Assembly (NCBI RefSeq): GCF_004664715.2
Contig: NC_051064.1
Span: forward strand, 110,355,740-110,419,739
DNA length: 64,000 bases
Source: Peromyscus leucopus
Lineage: Eukaryota > Chordata > Mammalia > Rodentia > Cricetidae
Direction: 5' to 3'
Below the pieces are notes generated by a model, which was given only the letters and a program-made list of their open reading frames with translations, was not told the DNA's origin and did not search any database. The translations under genes and the position numbers were made by a program. Below, one piece after another: positions 13,701 through 26,200 of this stretch. Numbering within the stretch: position 1 is the first letter of the stretch; every line of letters begins with the position of its first letter.

Positions 13701-15170
13701 TGTGGTGGTTTGGAAGAAAATGGCCCCCAAAGGGAGCGACACTACTAGGAGGTGTGGCCTTATTGAAGGAGGTGTGGTCTTGTTGAAGGAAGTATGTCAC
13801 TGTGGGTTTAGGCTTTGAGGTCTCCTTTGCTCAGGCTACACCCAGTGAGACAGTCCACTTCCTGTTGCCTACATACCAAGATGTAGCCAGCACCATGTCT
13901 ACCTGCATGCCACCATGCTTCCTGCCATGATAAACCTCTGAAACTAAACTGCCACCCCAATTAAATGTTCTCCTTTGTAAACAGTTGCCATGGTCATGAT
14001 GTCTCTTCACAGCAATAGAAACCCTAACAGATATAGAAGTTGGTCCAGGGACTGGGGTATTGCTGTGATTTGCCTGACCATGTTTTCGTTTGGAGGAATT
14101 TGAACCTCGGTACTTTGGGTTAGGAAAGCAGTAGAATGTTCTAAGCACTGCTTAATGGGCCATACTCGTAGGAGCATGGAAGACAGCGGGGCTAAGAGAG
14201 ATTTGAACTGTGGGGGGCTGGCTCAAGAGGTTTCAGAGGAGAAGAATTTTACTATGTTGTCTAGAAATCATTCTTGTGATATTTTGGTGAAGAAAATGGC
14301 TGCTTTTTGCCCTTGTCCGAAGAATCTGCCTGAGGCTAAAATGAAGAGATCTGGATTAGTTAATTAAGGAAATCTCAAAACAACCTAGTATAGACTCTGT
14401 CTTGTGGTTACTAGTGTTCATGTTTATAAAGATTTGTAATGAAAAGGAGCAAGCTGAGGAGGAGGAAAGGAGCATCAGAAAGCAGAATGGAGCTAAATCC
14501 TGTGATCAAGGAGATAAACAGATTAAGAAATGGAATAAAGGGAGTGGTGACCTCAGGGTAAGATCCAGACCAGCTAGGTTTTCCACTTGTGAAAAGGAAT
14601 TAAAGAAAAGCTTAGAGCTGGGTGTGGTGGCGCACGCCTTTAATCCCAGCATTTGAGAGGCAGAGGCAGGCCAATCTCTGAGTTTGAGGCCAGCCTGGTC
14701 TGCAGATCCAGTGTCAGGAAGGGCAGGCAGCCAAGCTTAGGCAGTGAAGGAAACCACTGAAAACAGAAAATTGGTGAAGATATCACTGAATGAGGGAGCC
14801 ATGTTCCAGCCCCAGTAAGCAGCAGATCTTGGCAGCTCGACCACGTGGTTCTAGCTTTAGAGTCAAGGATAGAAGAAAAGCATTATGGACCCTCCCTCCA
14901 CGACTAAGGAAAGATGCTAAGTCAGGCATGTGTCATGTGTCAGGGTTGTACCTGAACGGAGGCCTAGAGAGACCATTACATGAAACTGTAAAGTTGAAGC
15001 CTGAATTGCCTTGTAGACCTCAAGATGTTAGAGAGGTCAAATTTGTGTGACACTTGCTGAGGAAGCTGCTAACGGAGTGGAACCAGCCCAAGAGAGAGAA
15101 GTGTGCTGCGGTCAACAAAGCTGAAAGGAGTTGGAGATCTGAAGAGAATTTTAACACGAGACATGGAGAT
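13701..15170 (+). mobile_element. MaLR element: 5' LTR plus internal region
   Basis: LTR 13701-14029 has TG...CA ends (TGTGGTGGTTTGG to AACCCTAACA). It is followed at 14039 by TTGGTCCAGGGACTGGGG, the MaLR-type primer-site region, and about 1.1 kb of MaLR-like internal sequence to about 15170. A B1 is inserted at 14617-14715. No 3' LTR is seen. Non-autonomous; its ORFs are not credible genes. Confidence 0.75.
14617..14715 (+). mobile_element. 3'-truncated B1 nested in the MaLR element
   Basis: B1 from GCTGGGTGTGGTGGCGCACG to GCCAGCCTGGTCTGCAGATC, lacking the 3' end. Confidence 0.85.
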
Positions 15171-15530
15171 CCACCTGCCTCTGCCTCCTGGCTGCTGAGA
15201 TTAAAGGTGTGCAGCACCACAGCAGACCGAATTTCTTTCTGAAAGGAAAGCAGCCAAGCATAGTGGCACATGCCTTCATTCCCAGTACATGGGAGGTGGA
15301 GGCAGAAGGGTCAGTTTGGGGATAGCTGTGGCTACTTTAGAGTTTGAGGCCAGTGTGAGATACAGGAGACACTGTCTCGGTGAAATGAAATAAACCAAGT
15401 ACATGTAAGAATAAAATGGTTTGACACAGTTATACATACCTTGAATCCCTACTTGGAGTCTGAGGATTGTGAGTTCACAATCAGGACTATATAACTAGAC
15501 CCTGTCTCACCTAAACGAATAAATCAATGC
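15165..15530. mobile_element. Cluster of old B1/B4-like fragments
   Basis: 15165-15228 is a minus B1 fragment, 15251-15395 a diverged plus B1-like copy and 15420-15530 a further plus B1-like copy. Confidence 0.6.
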
Positions 15531-15550
15531 CACATTAAAATGTTTAAAGT

Positions 15551-15577
15551 GGGCCAGGCGATGGTGGCGCACACCAA
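15551..15577 (+). mobile_element. B1 5'-end fragment (about 25 bp)
   Basis: GGGCCAGGCGATGGTGGCGC matches only the B1 left end, then stops at unrelated sequence. Confidence 0.6.
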
Positions 15578-15884
15578 AAGTTAAAGTGTAGCCCCCAAGG
15601 CAGAGTCAAAGAGAAGCTGTTTGTATGCTATCATGTTTCCTGTGTGCATTCTCTCATCGCCTTTGAAGGGAGTTCATTGTGAACAGTTATGTCCCTTCAG
15701 TAACACTTCACAAGACAATACACACATTTGACATGTGCCACATGTGAGCATTCTTCTTCCAGAATGGGGTCCTCCAGCAAATGATATTGTAGCTGATGAA
15801 ATCACATGTGGGCGATCATAAACGATAGATCAGGCCAACACAAGTCAGAAAAAAAAGATGTACAGACCACACTGATGCCACTCG

Positions 15885-18800
15885 AAATAGACTGACAGAT
15901 TTTAATTGTTATCTTGTTGCCTCTATTGACATTTTTAAAAAAATCAAGTCACAGCGGTGTGCACTTTACGCTGTGACCATCATAAGCAAATATGAAAAGA
16001 AGCAGTCACAACAGATGGACCGATGGTTGCCCATCAGTCCGACATCATCTCACACAAAGGACCAATAAGAGACATGTGAGTCAGTGGAACAGAGTTTCAC
16101 CAGGGCTTGAATGGCAGCTTTTGCTGGTGCCTGTGATTCAGTTTGGTCAAAGTTATAAAGCTTTTAGGTCAGCACCAGAGAACCAGAGAAGTAGAATTAG
16201 ATATGTGTTGCTATGGAAACACCTATCACTAACAATACCAACTGATTTCAATCTTTTGGCTAGAAAAGTGGTCTTTGGTTCCCACTTTCTCTGCCTTCAA
16301 TTCCTCATCTCTCATTAACAAGTAGAAATGCGTTCTGTGCTTGGTACTCAAAAAAAAAAAAAAAAACTGTTCAGCATTTTAAATGACTGATTCCATGAGT
16401 GGCAAATTTGGTCAGCTGGATTGACTGAATGCAAAGGATGCCGTACCACAGCTCTTGACATCATCAGGAGAGCCACTACACTTCAGAAGTCTTCCCAGGG
16501 GGCTTGAGTGCCCGCCCCGCAGGAGATGTTACATACTGGGTTGGTCTCTGCTGTGGGAGCAGTGTGGAGCTGCCCATTCACCTTTGCTAACAGCTCAGTA
16601 TTGCTTTATTTTCTGGTTGTAACAGTTTGTGCTGGGTGCGTGACCTGCATTGCCTCCCTGGGATTTATTTGTGTAGATCAGAAAAATCTGAGCTGGTAAT
16701 TCAGCTGGGAACACAGGTCAAAGATAAAAGACATCTGGACTGGGGTGAGGGAGCACCAAGCTTGGGGAGCCCTCCGGTTGGTTCTCTAGAGCTGAGCCAT
16801 GTGTCCAGGTGAAGGGCAAAGCTTTTCCAGGACAGCGCGGACTTCATCTGGATTGTAGTTCCAAGGGCCAGGTTTACCCTGCAGAGAGATGAGTCAGATG
16901 TCATTGGTCCCACCCTACATCGCATGTCACGGCTGGGGCTTGTCCGAGAGATCTGGGCTAATGATATCTACATGGGAATTGTCAATGCAGGCAGATGCAG
17001 CCTTGAGGTAGGTCAGGCCACTCAGGGAAATTGTGGAGAGTGGCACCAACGTTTCACATGAAGAGTGGGCAGGGAGTTAGGAGGGGGGCCAGAGGCAAAA
17101 TGACAGAGGTTTAGGAGAAGGGGACCAAACCATAAGTTCTTGCAACCTCAGCCTTGACACTGATTCTTTCCATTCTACAGAGTGCCTCTGGCTCTCCAGA
17201 CCCGCTGTCCTTGCTCAGGCCTCTTCATCCCAATTTGGGAAACTACAGTACTTTCTGTGCTCGGTCCCTGTTCCCTTTGTCCTCTCTCCACAGACTCCAG
17301 TGAATTTTCTAAAGTGCAGATCTGATCAGATCATGCCTCACCTGTTCAAAACCTTCCTGTGGCTCTTCTTGGCCTTCAGGGGAAGATGAAATTCCCTGGT
17401 CCAGAACCAGATCCTGGTCATCTAAATGATTAATTCCCTTCCTCCTCATGCCTTGCCCTAATGTGCCTCACTCCTTACCCACCTGCTTCCGATATTCTCA
17501 ACCAACTTCTCTCCTCACAATGGCTTGCCTGAGTCCTCGCAGCTCAAGGCACAAGCCGGCCAGATCCTCAGAAAAGCCTGTCCTTCCCCCAGAAGCCGGA
17601 AACCTGAAGTCTGAGAGCCAGATCAGTTCTGACACCCCTGCTCTTTCATTTGCATGGTGTCCTCCACAGCTCCGGTGTTCTGACAGAATCGAATTGTTGG
17701 GGATTCAGAGACTTGGCTCATAAAGTAAAATATTGACTCTGACTCCTCAACAGAAAAGCTTCCCTGACCCCTGCTCTGGAATTGTCCAGCACTTGGCTCA
17801 ACCTTACCCCCTCCCCCACCTCTCTTTTCCTATTCTCTATATGGAGCAAGTACTCATGGGGTCCAAAAGGAGGTATGAGAACCCCTGAAGCTGGAGTTAC
17901 AGGTGGTTGTGAGCTGCCCGACCTGGAAGCTGGGAACTGAACTCAGGTCCCCTGGAAGAGCAGAACAAGCTTTTAACTGCTGAGCCATCTCTCCAGCTGT
18001 AACCTTGTTTTTTGAGACAGGGTCTCTCTCTGGTCTGGGGATTACCAATTAGGTTAGATTTCCGGCCCCAGAGCCCCAGAGATCTGCCTGTCTGCAATCT
18101 TGGCATCAGTAACGATATCTGTGTGCTGGGACTGAAGGCATTCACCACTGCCGCCCCATCCCAGTAATGACGCCTTTGTAAGAGATGTCAACCCAGGGCA
18201 CTTCCCATCTGTTTCCAGTCCCTAGCACTGGAATTCCAAGGGCATGTCCCTGGGCTCAGCTTTTCCACCTGGGTTCTGGGTACCAAATTCAGGTCCCTGT
18301 GCCTGTGTGGCAAGCTCTTTAATGGCTGATCCATCTTTCCGTCTCCACCGCTCTTCTTTGTATCTTTCTTAGCCTCCAGACTACGGATACCTTTGACATA
18401 AGTCAGGGGTCATTTTAAGTACGTTCTCTATTTCTTGTACCTGCACAGGGCCTAACCCAGGATAGGGACTCAGTGCCCAGCTTGCCTCAATAGTGCCATC
18501 AAAAGATGAGGTCTCAGGGAGAAGGGAAGATGGGTCTTCTACTGTGACTCTTGCCCCCTGGGGCTCCATCTGTAGGTTATTCTTTGTTTTACCGGCAGGC
18601 CATAGAGCCAGCTTGTCATCTGTGTGGCTAGGCATCCATGGTCTGTTCTCAAGGTTTGAAATCCCTTCAGAACTACACAATTTAGCGTCTACCCTCTGGG
18701 TAGGCTAATGGTGTCTGATGGGTCATGGCTATGATTACCCTCTTTACCCTAACCAGGCAGAAACCTTGAGGGGTAAATGTTTGCTATGAGGCTGGCCTGA

Positions 18801-20225
18801 CTCGGTTTCCAAGTCATTTTCCTGCCTTGTTTCTGGCTTCTGATCACCCGGTCCTTCTTAGCAGTGACAGCTCCAGAGCCTTCCTCTTCTGCTTGCCTGG
18901 GGACCTTGGGCAAGCTGTCCCTTCTCTGAGCATCATGTAGAAAATGGAAACATTTTCCCACTCAGCTTAAGGCCAAGGGCCACTGAGATGGCTCAGTGGG
19001 TAAATGTGCCTGTTGCCAAGCCGGAGGACCCGAGTTTGATTGTCAAGACTCACCCGGTGAAAAGGGAAACTGACCCCCCAGGTTACACTCTGACCCCCAC
19101 ACTCACAGCGACATGCATGTGCCCTCCTTCACACATGTGAGATCAATAAAAAAATGTAATTAAAAAAATTAAAAATACAGGCTGGGCATGGTGGTACATG
19201 CCTTTGATCCCAGCACTCGGGAGGCAGAGACAGGTGGATTTCTGTGAGTTCAAGGCCAGCCTGGTCTATAGAGTGAATTCCAGGACAGCTGAAGCTAGGT
19301 AGAGAGACCTTGTCTCAAAAAACAAACAAGCAATAAAAGGTAAGCAAGAAGAGATAAGGACTAGGCCAAACTCTGGATGCCGAGGCAGCCAGGAGGTTGC
19401 GGCCCTAGTCAAATGCTGGCGTGTGCGTGGGCACGCTTCACTCTGCACCGGGTGGAGACCAATCGCATTTTGCAGAAGAGAAAACCGGAAGGTTTTGAGG
19501 TGAAAGGACTTTGCCCAGGTCACATGGTGAGAAGTAATGGAGTACAGCTCTCCCTGGGCTGACATCCTCTTCTGCCCCCGTGACACCAACTCCATGCCCT
19601 TTCCCAGACCTCTGATCCCAGGCCACCACCTTGTAGCAGATCCTGCCCTCCTGGATGACATAGAGCCTCTCGGGTAGAGCTGCGTAGAGTTGGCTGCTCT
19701 GGTTCTGCATCGTGTCCACCACCACAGGGCACTGGGGACGCCTGTCCAGCAGCCGGTGTGCGGCCCGCAGGCGGTCCTGGAGGTTCCGGTGCTGACTGAT
19801 GTCCACGTTGTTCTTAAAAGCCCAGCCATCTGCAGGAGGAAGGGTCGGCTGCAGCCCCGTGGATGCGACATGCAGTTCCCACGGTCTAAGTCCCACCCAC
19901 TTTTAACAGAAAGCTCCACAGAGCAGCGCCCCATTAGAAATTGGCCAAGTCTCCTGTCAGAGGCGAAAAGCAAGGCCACACAGGGGTCACCAGAATTCAA
20001 GTGCTACCTGGGATACTGACTGACTGGCAGGGCAGGCCTCGGGACTTCAATGAGACATAGTTGGACAAAGTGTTAGTGATCATTAGCCTACATTTGAGCC
20101 ACTGGGGGCTGTGCTAGAGGAAGAGTCTGTCTAGGGGCCAGGGGGAGTGTAGCCCGCGCCCAGGATGTCAAGGTTGCTGGTGCCTGAGCTGCATGTAGGG
20201 GCAAAGGTCAGAGCAGTGGTTGTCC

Positions 20226-20266
<41 letters not shown>

Positions 20267-23200
20267 TCCACTTCCCACTGGAATTCCCAGCCCTGCTCTA
20301 GGCCATAGAGGAACGGGCTCTGAACTGTGTGTTTTCACAGCCTTCTCCGTGATTCTAACGTACAAGACAGTTTAAGGACTTCTACTTGGAGTAACTGAGC
20401 AGCGGTGGCGCTCGCCTTTAGTCCCAGCACTCGGGAGGCAGAGGCAGGCGGATCTCTGTGAGTTCCAGGTCAGCCTGAACTACAGAGTGAGTTCCAGGAC
20501 AGCCAGGGCTACACAGAGAAACCCTGTCTTGAAAGACCACCACTGCCACCACCACCATCAACAATAACAACAACACTTCTACTGTGGAAACTAGACAACC
20601 TCCCTCCCCTCACTATTTCTCACCATGGTGTTCTTTCCAACATACAAACCTGTTGGCGGTTGTTTTCTACCCTCCACCCGGGTTCCAAATAAATCTCACA
20701 TGGAGGCTTATTCTTAATTATAAATGTCCAGCCTTAGCTTGGCTTGTTGCTAACCAGCTTTACTTAACGTATCCTGGCTATCTTTGGCCTCAGAGCCTTT
20801 TCTCTTTCTCTGTTCCTGTATACCTTTTCTTTTCTTCTTACCCCGTGTCTGGCTGTGTGGCTGGGTGGCTGAGTGGCTGGCCCCTAAAGTCCTTCTTTCT
20901 CTCTCATTCCTTCTTTTTTCCCCATATTCCTCCTTCTATATATCCTCTCTGCCTGCCAGCCCCACCTATCCTTTTTCTTGCCTTGCCATTGGCCGTTCAG
21001 CTCTTTATTAGACCATCAGGTCTCTAGACCATACAGGCACAGTAACACAGCTTCACCGAGTTAAACAAATGCAATGTAAACAAAAGTAATGTATCTTAAA
21101 ATAATATCCCCAACACAAATCTGCCCTCGTCACTCTCCTGCCTAGATCTTTTGATGGGCCCGTCACCCTCCAGCCCGATCCCGGGCTTCTTAGTGCCTTT
21201 CGGCTCTACACGTGAGCGCCTACAGGAAGGAGGAGCTGTGTGTGTGTCTTGTTTCATTCACTCTTGCTGGGTCCAGCATGAGCTTGAGCAGAGACTCAGT
21301 GCTGGCTGAGTATGGCTGAGTGATTCTGCAAGGCAGCGGCTGTTGCTCTACTCTGAGGCAGAGAAACAAGTCTGAGTTGACTGAGGTTATATGACCGGCA
21401 TATGTTAGAGCAGGAACTACACCCAGACTTTGGCTACAGACTCCTGAGCCCCTAGGATTGGTGGACTCTGGCTCTGCACACTTTCTTTCTGAAGTTCATG
21501 TCCAGTTCTGTCTGTCTCACAAAAGCAAGCATGTCAGAGCAGGAGGTGGGGAGGAAGAACTGTCTGCGGGTGGGGAGCAAGACACAGAGGTGACATCGTC
21601 AGGACAGCGCCAGGGAGCTTTTCCCCAGTGGCTCAGGTGGACAGGTCTGGGTTCTGGAAAGGGTGAGACTTGCTGGGCCTGACTTCAGGAAAAGTGCAGC
21701 AGGCGTGAGAACCAGGAGTTGGTGCTGGGGGTGATCCCGCCCCTACGACAGCTAGCAACTTGTTCTTTTGGAAACGCATGCGGGCCCTCTAGGACTCAGC
21801 TCCTCCGAGTGTGGTCCCTGGGCCAGCTGCCCCGGCTCTACCTGACCACACTGGGGTGGTGTGGTCCCAATAGGATCTCCAGTAACCTTATGGAAGCTTG
21901 AGAAGTGCCACCCTAGGACCTAATCAGCTCTGGCTAAGCTGCAGCTGCCATCTTGGAGACTGTCAATGCCCTAATGCCCTGTCTCTTCTCAGCTAGGGAG
22001 ATTATAGATCTCAGTGGACTGCCCAGGGCCTACCTCTCACAAAGAGATTCACTGTGCCTTGCGCTTGAGCTCCTGCTGTCCAAGCTGTTCCTAATATATA
22101 TATATTGGAAAATGTTATATATATATAGTATAATGGAAATATATTATCTTGCCTTGCCATTATATATATATAATATATATATTGCCTGCACTATATATAT
22201 AATGGAAAATTTTGAATATACATAAAACTACAGGGAAGCGTAGGCTTGTCCCCATGCACTTATTACCCCACGACATTTTAAGTTGTCCCCCAAATGTGAA
22301 TGAGAACAGAAGCTTCCTTGAGTAAGAGCTGTCCTATAGCAGTGTTCCTCTGAGTGTGGTCCTCACACCAGTGACAGAACCATCACTTAGAACTCAACCC
22401 AGTTCTGTGAAGGCATCTGCTTCAGCAAGGCCCCCAGGAGCGTGGGGGCTCGCCAAAGTTTGGTGAGCTACGATCCAGATAGGCCATAATGTCTCTTTGA
22501 TCTTAGGATATATCTGAATATAGCTATAGGGCAGCCATTTTCATTTGTGACACCTCACATCTCAATGCCTTGAAAATGTGCTCAGACCAGCTGCCCTCCC
22601 TAGAACCTCCGCTTATCTGTGTTCCTCTTCAGACTTCTGCTCTGCGTGCCCTGGCTGCAGCAGATCAGGGAGAGAGAGGCAGAGGCAAAGCCAGTGCGGG
22701 GCTGCCCTGGCCCTCCCTCCTCGTCTCCCCCCCCCCCCATCCCCACTATAAGATGGGCTTGGGGGGTGGTTGAAAGAAGGGGGTGGGAAGAGTAGAGGCA
22801 GAGAGTCTTCTCGTACCTGTCGCATGAGCTTCTTCGATGTAGATGATGAGGAAGTCTGCCGTGGAGGCAAAGTCGTCTACGAGTCTCTTGAATTGGTCAA
22901 ATTTCAGAAGAAACGAAGGTCAGGTGCAGCTGCCAAAATTCAGCACCAGCGGCCTTTTGCCTGCAGCAAAGGGACCATCAGGAGCTACGTTTCCTTTTGC
23001 CTGTAACGTATTCCCTGCTGCATTCAGATCTGTTCCTTCTGTCCCTGTGGGGTGCATCCTGGGCACAGCGTAGAGCCCAAGCCTAGACAGCATGGCCAGT
23101 GGGGGCTGAGGCTGGCTTTTGCCCCCGAGACCAGAGGTTTCGTTAGGGGTTTCGATGACCACTGTAGATGCTAGATGGTAATTACAATAATAAAAGAATC

Positions 23201-26200
23201 CCTTCCCCCTCAGACTGCAGTTTATAAGGTAGGCAGATGTCCATCCTCTATGAGATGTGATTCCTAGTATTCAGAGTGGGTAGTTACCCCCCTTTTTTCG
23301 AGACAAGGTCTCACTATGTAGCACTGGCTAGCCTGGAACTCACTATGTAGACCAGGCTGGCCTTGAACTCAGAGATCAGCCTTCTGAGTGCATCACCATG
23401 CCTGGCGGTTCTCTCTCATTCTCAGGAAGCATCTGAAGCTTATGGACTTGCTTCAGCAGCACCCACACACAGCAGGTCAGCAGTGAAGTTCAAATGGACA
23501 CTGGCTTCTGGACTTGCACGTCAGTGCTCTTTCTATAAAAAGTACCCCAGTTTCCTCCTTGTGCGCAATGGACATGATGGTGCATGTCTGCAGTGAGCTG
23601 GGACGGTAGCTCGGCCGTTTAGAGCACTTCCTGATCTTGCACAGGTTCTGTTCCCAGCACCCACATTAGGTGGTTCACCACCACCAGCAATTCCAGTTCC
23701 AGGGATGAGGCGCCCTCTTTTGGTCTCTGCGGCACCAGGCACACGGGTGGTGCACACACATACACACAGGCACACACACATACACAGTAAAAAAACAAAA
23801 AAAAAACAAGTCTTCAGAGAACGCATACTTTACAGGATCGTTATGAAGGTTAAGTAAACCAATGCCAATGAGGGCTTAACCTGGTGCCTGGCACAGATGA
23901 GATGCTCAGTAGACGTACGCTATTGCGAGGAACTGGTGTCTGCTCCTTGAGCTCTGAAGTAGTAACACAGTGCAGAGGGCGTCCCAGAGGGAGCAGGGAT
24001 GGGACCCTGCTGCAACATGAAATCTTCAAAAACGAAGCTGGCGCTGCCAAATTTGCTAAACAGATTCCTCGTGCCTTCTGTGGTCTCTCAGCACCTGGCC
24101 TGGTGTTTTAGTTAGGTGCTGTTTAATGCCATACTCCCCTAAAGCCCAAAGATACTGAAAGGGTGAGAGCAGGTCCCCAGAGTCACCGCGCAGCTCCGTG
24201 GCTTTGCGTGGATCTCCCATCTCCTCCAGACCGAAACGCTCTCAGCCAGGAGCACAGAAGCGGAGACGGAAGCTTCCCCCTCCTGCCTGCCCAGCCTTCT
24301 CCACACTGGGCACTGCCTCTTCTATTCCTGGGTGTTCCGGGGACCTCCATGGGGTAGAGGCTGACTGACAAGGAGCCTCTCCCTCCAGGTCTCTCCCAGT
24401 CATGTGCCACATTGCACAATGTCAATGGCAGTTCATGACGGGGACAGCACCCTGCCACGTGACTCTGGGGAGGGGTACCCACACTAGATCCCACCTTTCC
24501 TGTTCAGTGATCTTGCCCCTTCTGGGGCAGAAAGTGGCAGCAGTCACTGCGGGAGACAGAGGGCACAGCCGGTGATAGAAGACTGAGTCTCAGAGGACGT
24601 GTCTCAGACCTTCAGAAAAAGGCTGCGCTTGTGTGGGCTGAGGGTTCAGGTCCTCCGAGCTCATCCGTTATCCCACAAGGCTTGACAACTAACTGTAGTT
24701 ACAAGGATGAAAACATGGCGGGACATAGTGGTACAAGCTGGTAGTCCCGGAAGTGAGGAGACTGAGGCAGGTGATGGCTGTGAGTTTGAGACCAGTCATG
24801 TCGTGAGACCCTGTCTCACGACCCCACCCTCCTAAAGATGAAATCATGAGGAATTTCATTCTAACTTCTGCAAAATACTAACTCCCAAGGGTGAGGCCCT
24901 TCTGAGTGTGGGACCCTGTGGGAGTCCCTGGTCTTAAGCCTGTCAAGCCAGCTCTAGGCAGGAGTCTTCTTAACTCCTCAGCCAAGGCTAAGGAGAGCCC
25001 TGGGGACCTACTTCTGTACCCTGAGGTTTCTATGGCTGACGCTGAAACCCTCTTGAACCCTTGTCTATTGGAGACTGGCTGGCCCTGCACAGTGACATGA
25101 CCTATGTGAACAACCACATCTCCCAGGCTGCTCCTTGCCCCTGAAGGGTTTACACTCATCTCCCCATTTCGAGCACGCTTCACATTCTACCTATAAGCAT
25201 TTATTCAGCATTTACAGAATGCCAGGCTGGCCGCCACTGGCAGACGTCAGTACCGAAGGAGGCCATCAGGAATCTGACTCCACGTACAGTGAGGTTTGTT
25301 TCGCAGGGAGACTGGTCACAAGCAAGTCAACAGTCAGTGAGCGTTGTGAAGCTGTGATAGTGTTAGGAAAGAGATCATAAAGGAATGGCCCCCTGCAGGC
25401 AGGTGGGGCAGGGAGAGCCTCTGGAGAGCTGCCATTCAACGGGAAAGGTGAAGGACAGGAATGACCCAGCCCTGGGGAAAGGAAGAAGGGCATCCCAGGC
25501 AAAGCGAGTCAATGGACAAAGTCCTCGAGGAGGGACAGAGCCCAGTTTGTTTAGGGACCTGCAATACCACTGTCTGGAACCTGGCAGGGGAGCACCAAGG
25601 GCAGAGTTGGCACAGACCGCAATGGGCCAGAGCAAGGGCACTGGGTTTTATTCTAGCCGCAGCCCTGGAGCTATAAGGCAAGGGTGGTGGGTATATGCTA
25701 TGATTCTTACCCGCCTGGTTCCTTAGTCCCTTTTCTCATTTGGAATTCTGTGTATGACTGACAAGACAGTGCCCGGCTTTGCTATGTGGAAGACAGAAGA
25801 AGCAGGTATGATGCCCTCTGCCCAGCAGCTGGGGTCGGGCAGCATCTCCATCGGTCTTTGATTCTGGAGCCACTGAGATAGAAGAACTCACAGCCTGGTG
25901 GCGATGCTCAGGGATGGTGATGGACAACTGTGGTGACAGCAAGATCTGGTCTAAGTGTTGATGCTAAAGATGCCCCATACCCAAGTCTCCAGAGACCTTT
26001 AGTCTTGGGGAGCCCAAGCTCCTTCTTATATGTTCCTTGGCACTCACATGAGCATGGTGTGTGTGTGTGTATGTGTGTGTGTGGTATGTGTGTGGATGTA
26101 TGTGTGTGTATGTGTGGTGTGTGTGTAGGTTTATGTGTATGTGTGTGTGGTGTGTGTGTGGTATGTGTGTGGATGTATGTGTGTGGATGTGTGTGGATAT

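Larger units (their letters stand above)
19830..22816 (-). other. Dio1: Dio1 intron 2 contents
   Basis: Contains a (TG)n array (20229-20266), a plus-strand B1 (20398-20534), a solo LTR (20651-21115) and an AT-palindromic tract (22087-22210). 21120-22085 and 22220-22810 look unique, with no gene seen. Confidence 0.7.

Noticed and set aside
13701..15170. Coding retroviral genes in the MaLR element
   Set aside because: The internal region has only short unrelated ORFs, consistent with a non-autonomous element.
20584..21027. 147-codon plus-strand ORF rich in hydrophobic residues
   Set aside because: It lies almost wholly in a solo LTR and shows no family resemblance.
22920..22922. In-frame TGA in Dio1 exon 2 as a nonsense mutation
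   Set aside because: It is at the conserved Sec126 position, the frame continues intact and a SECIS is present.
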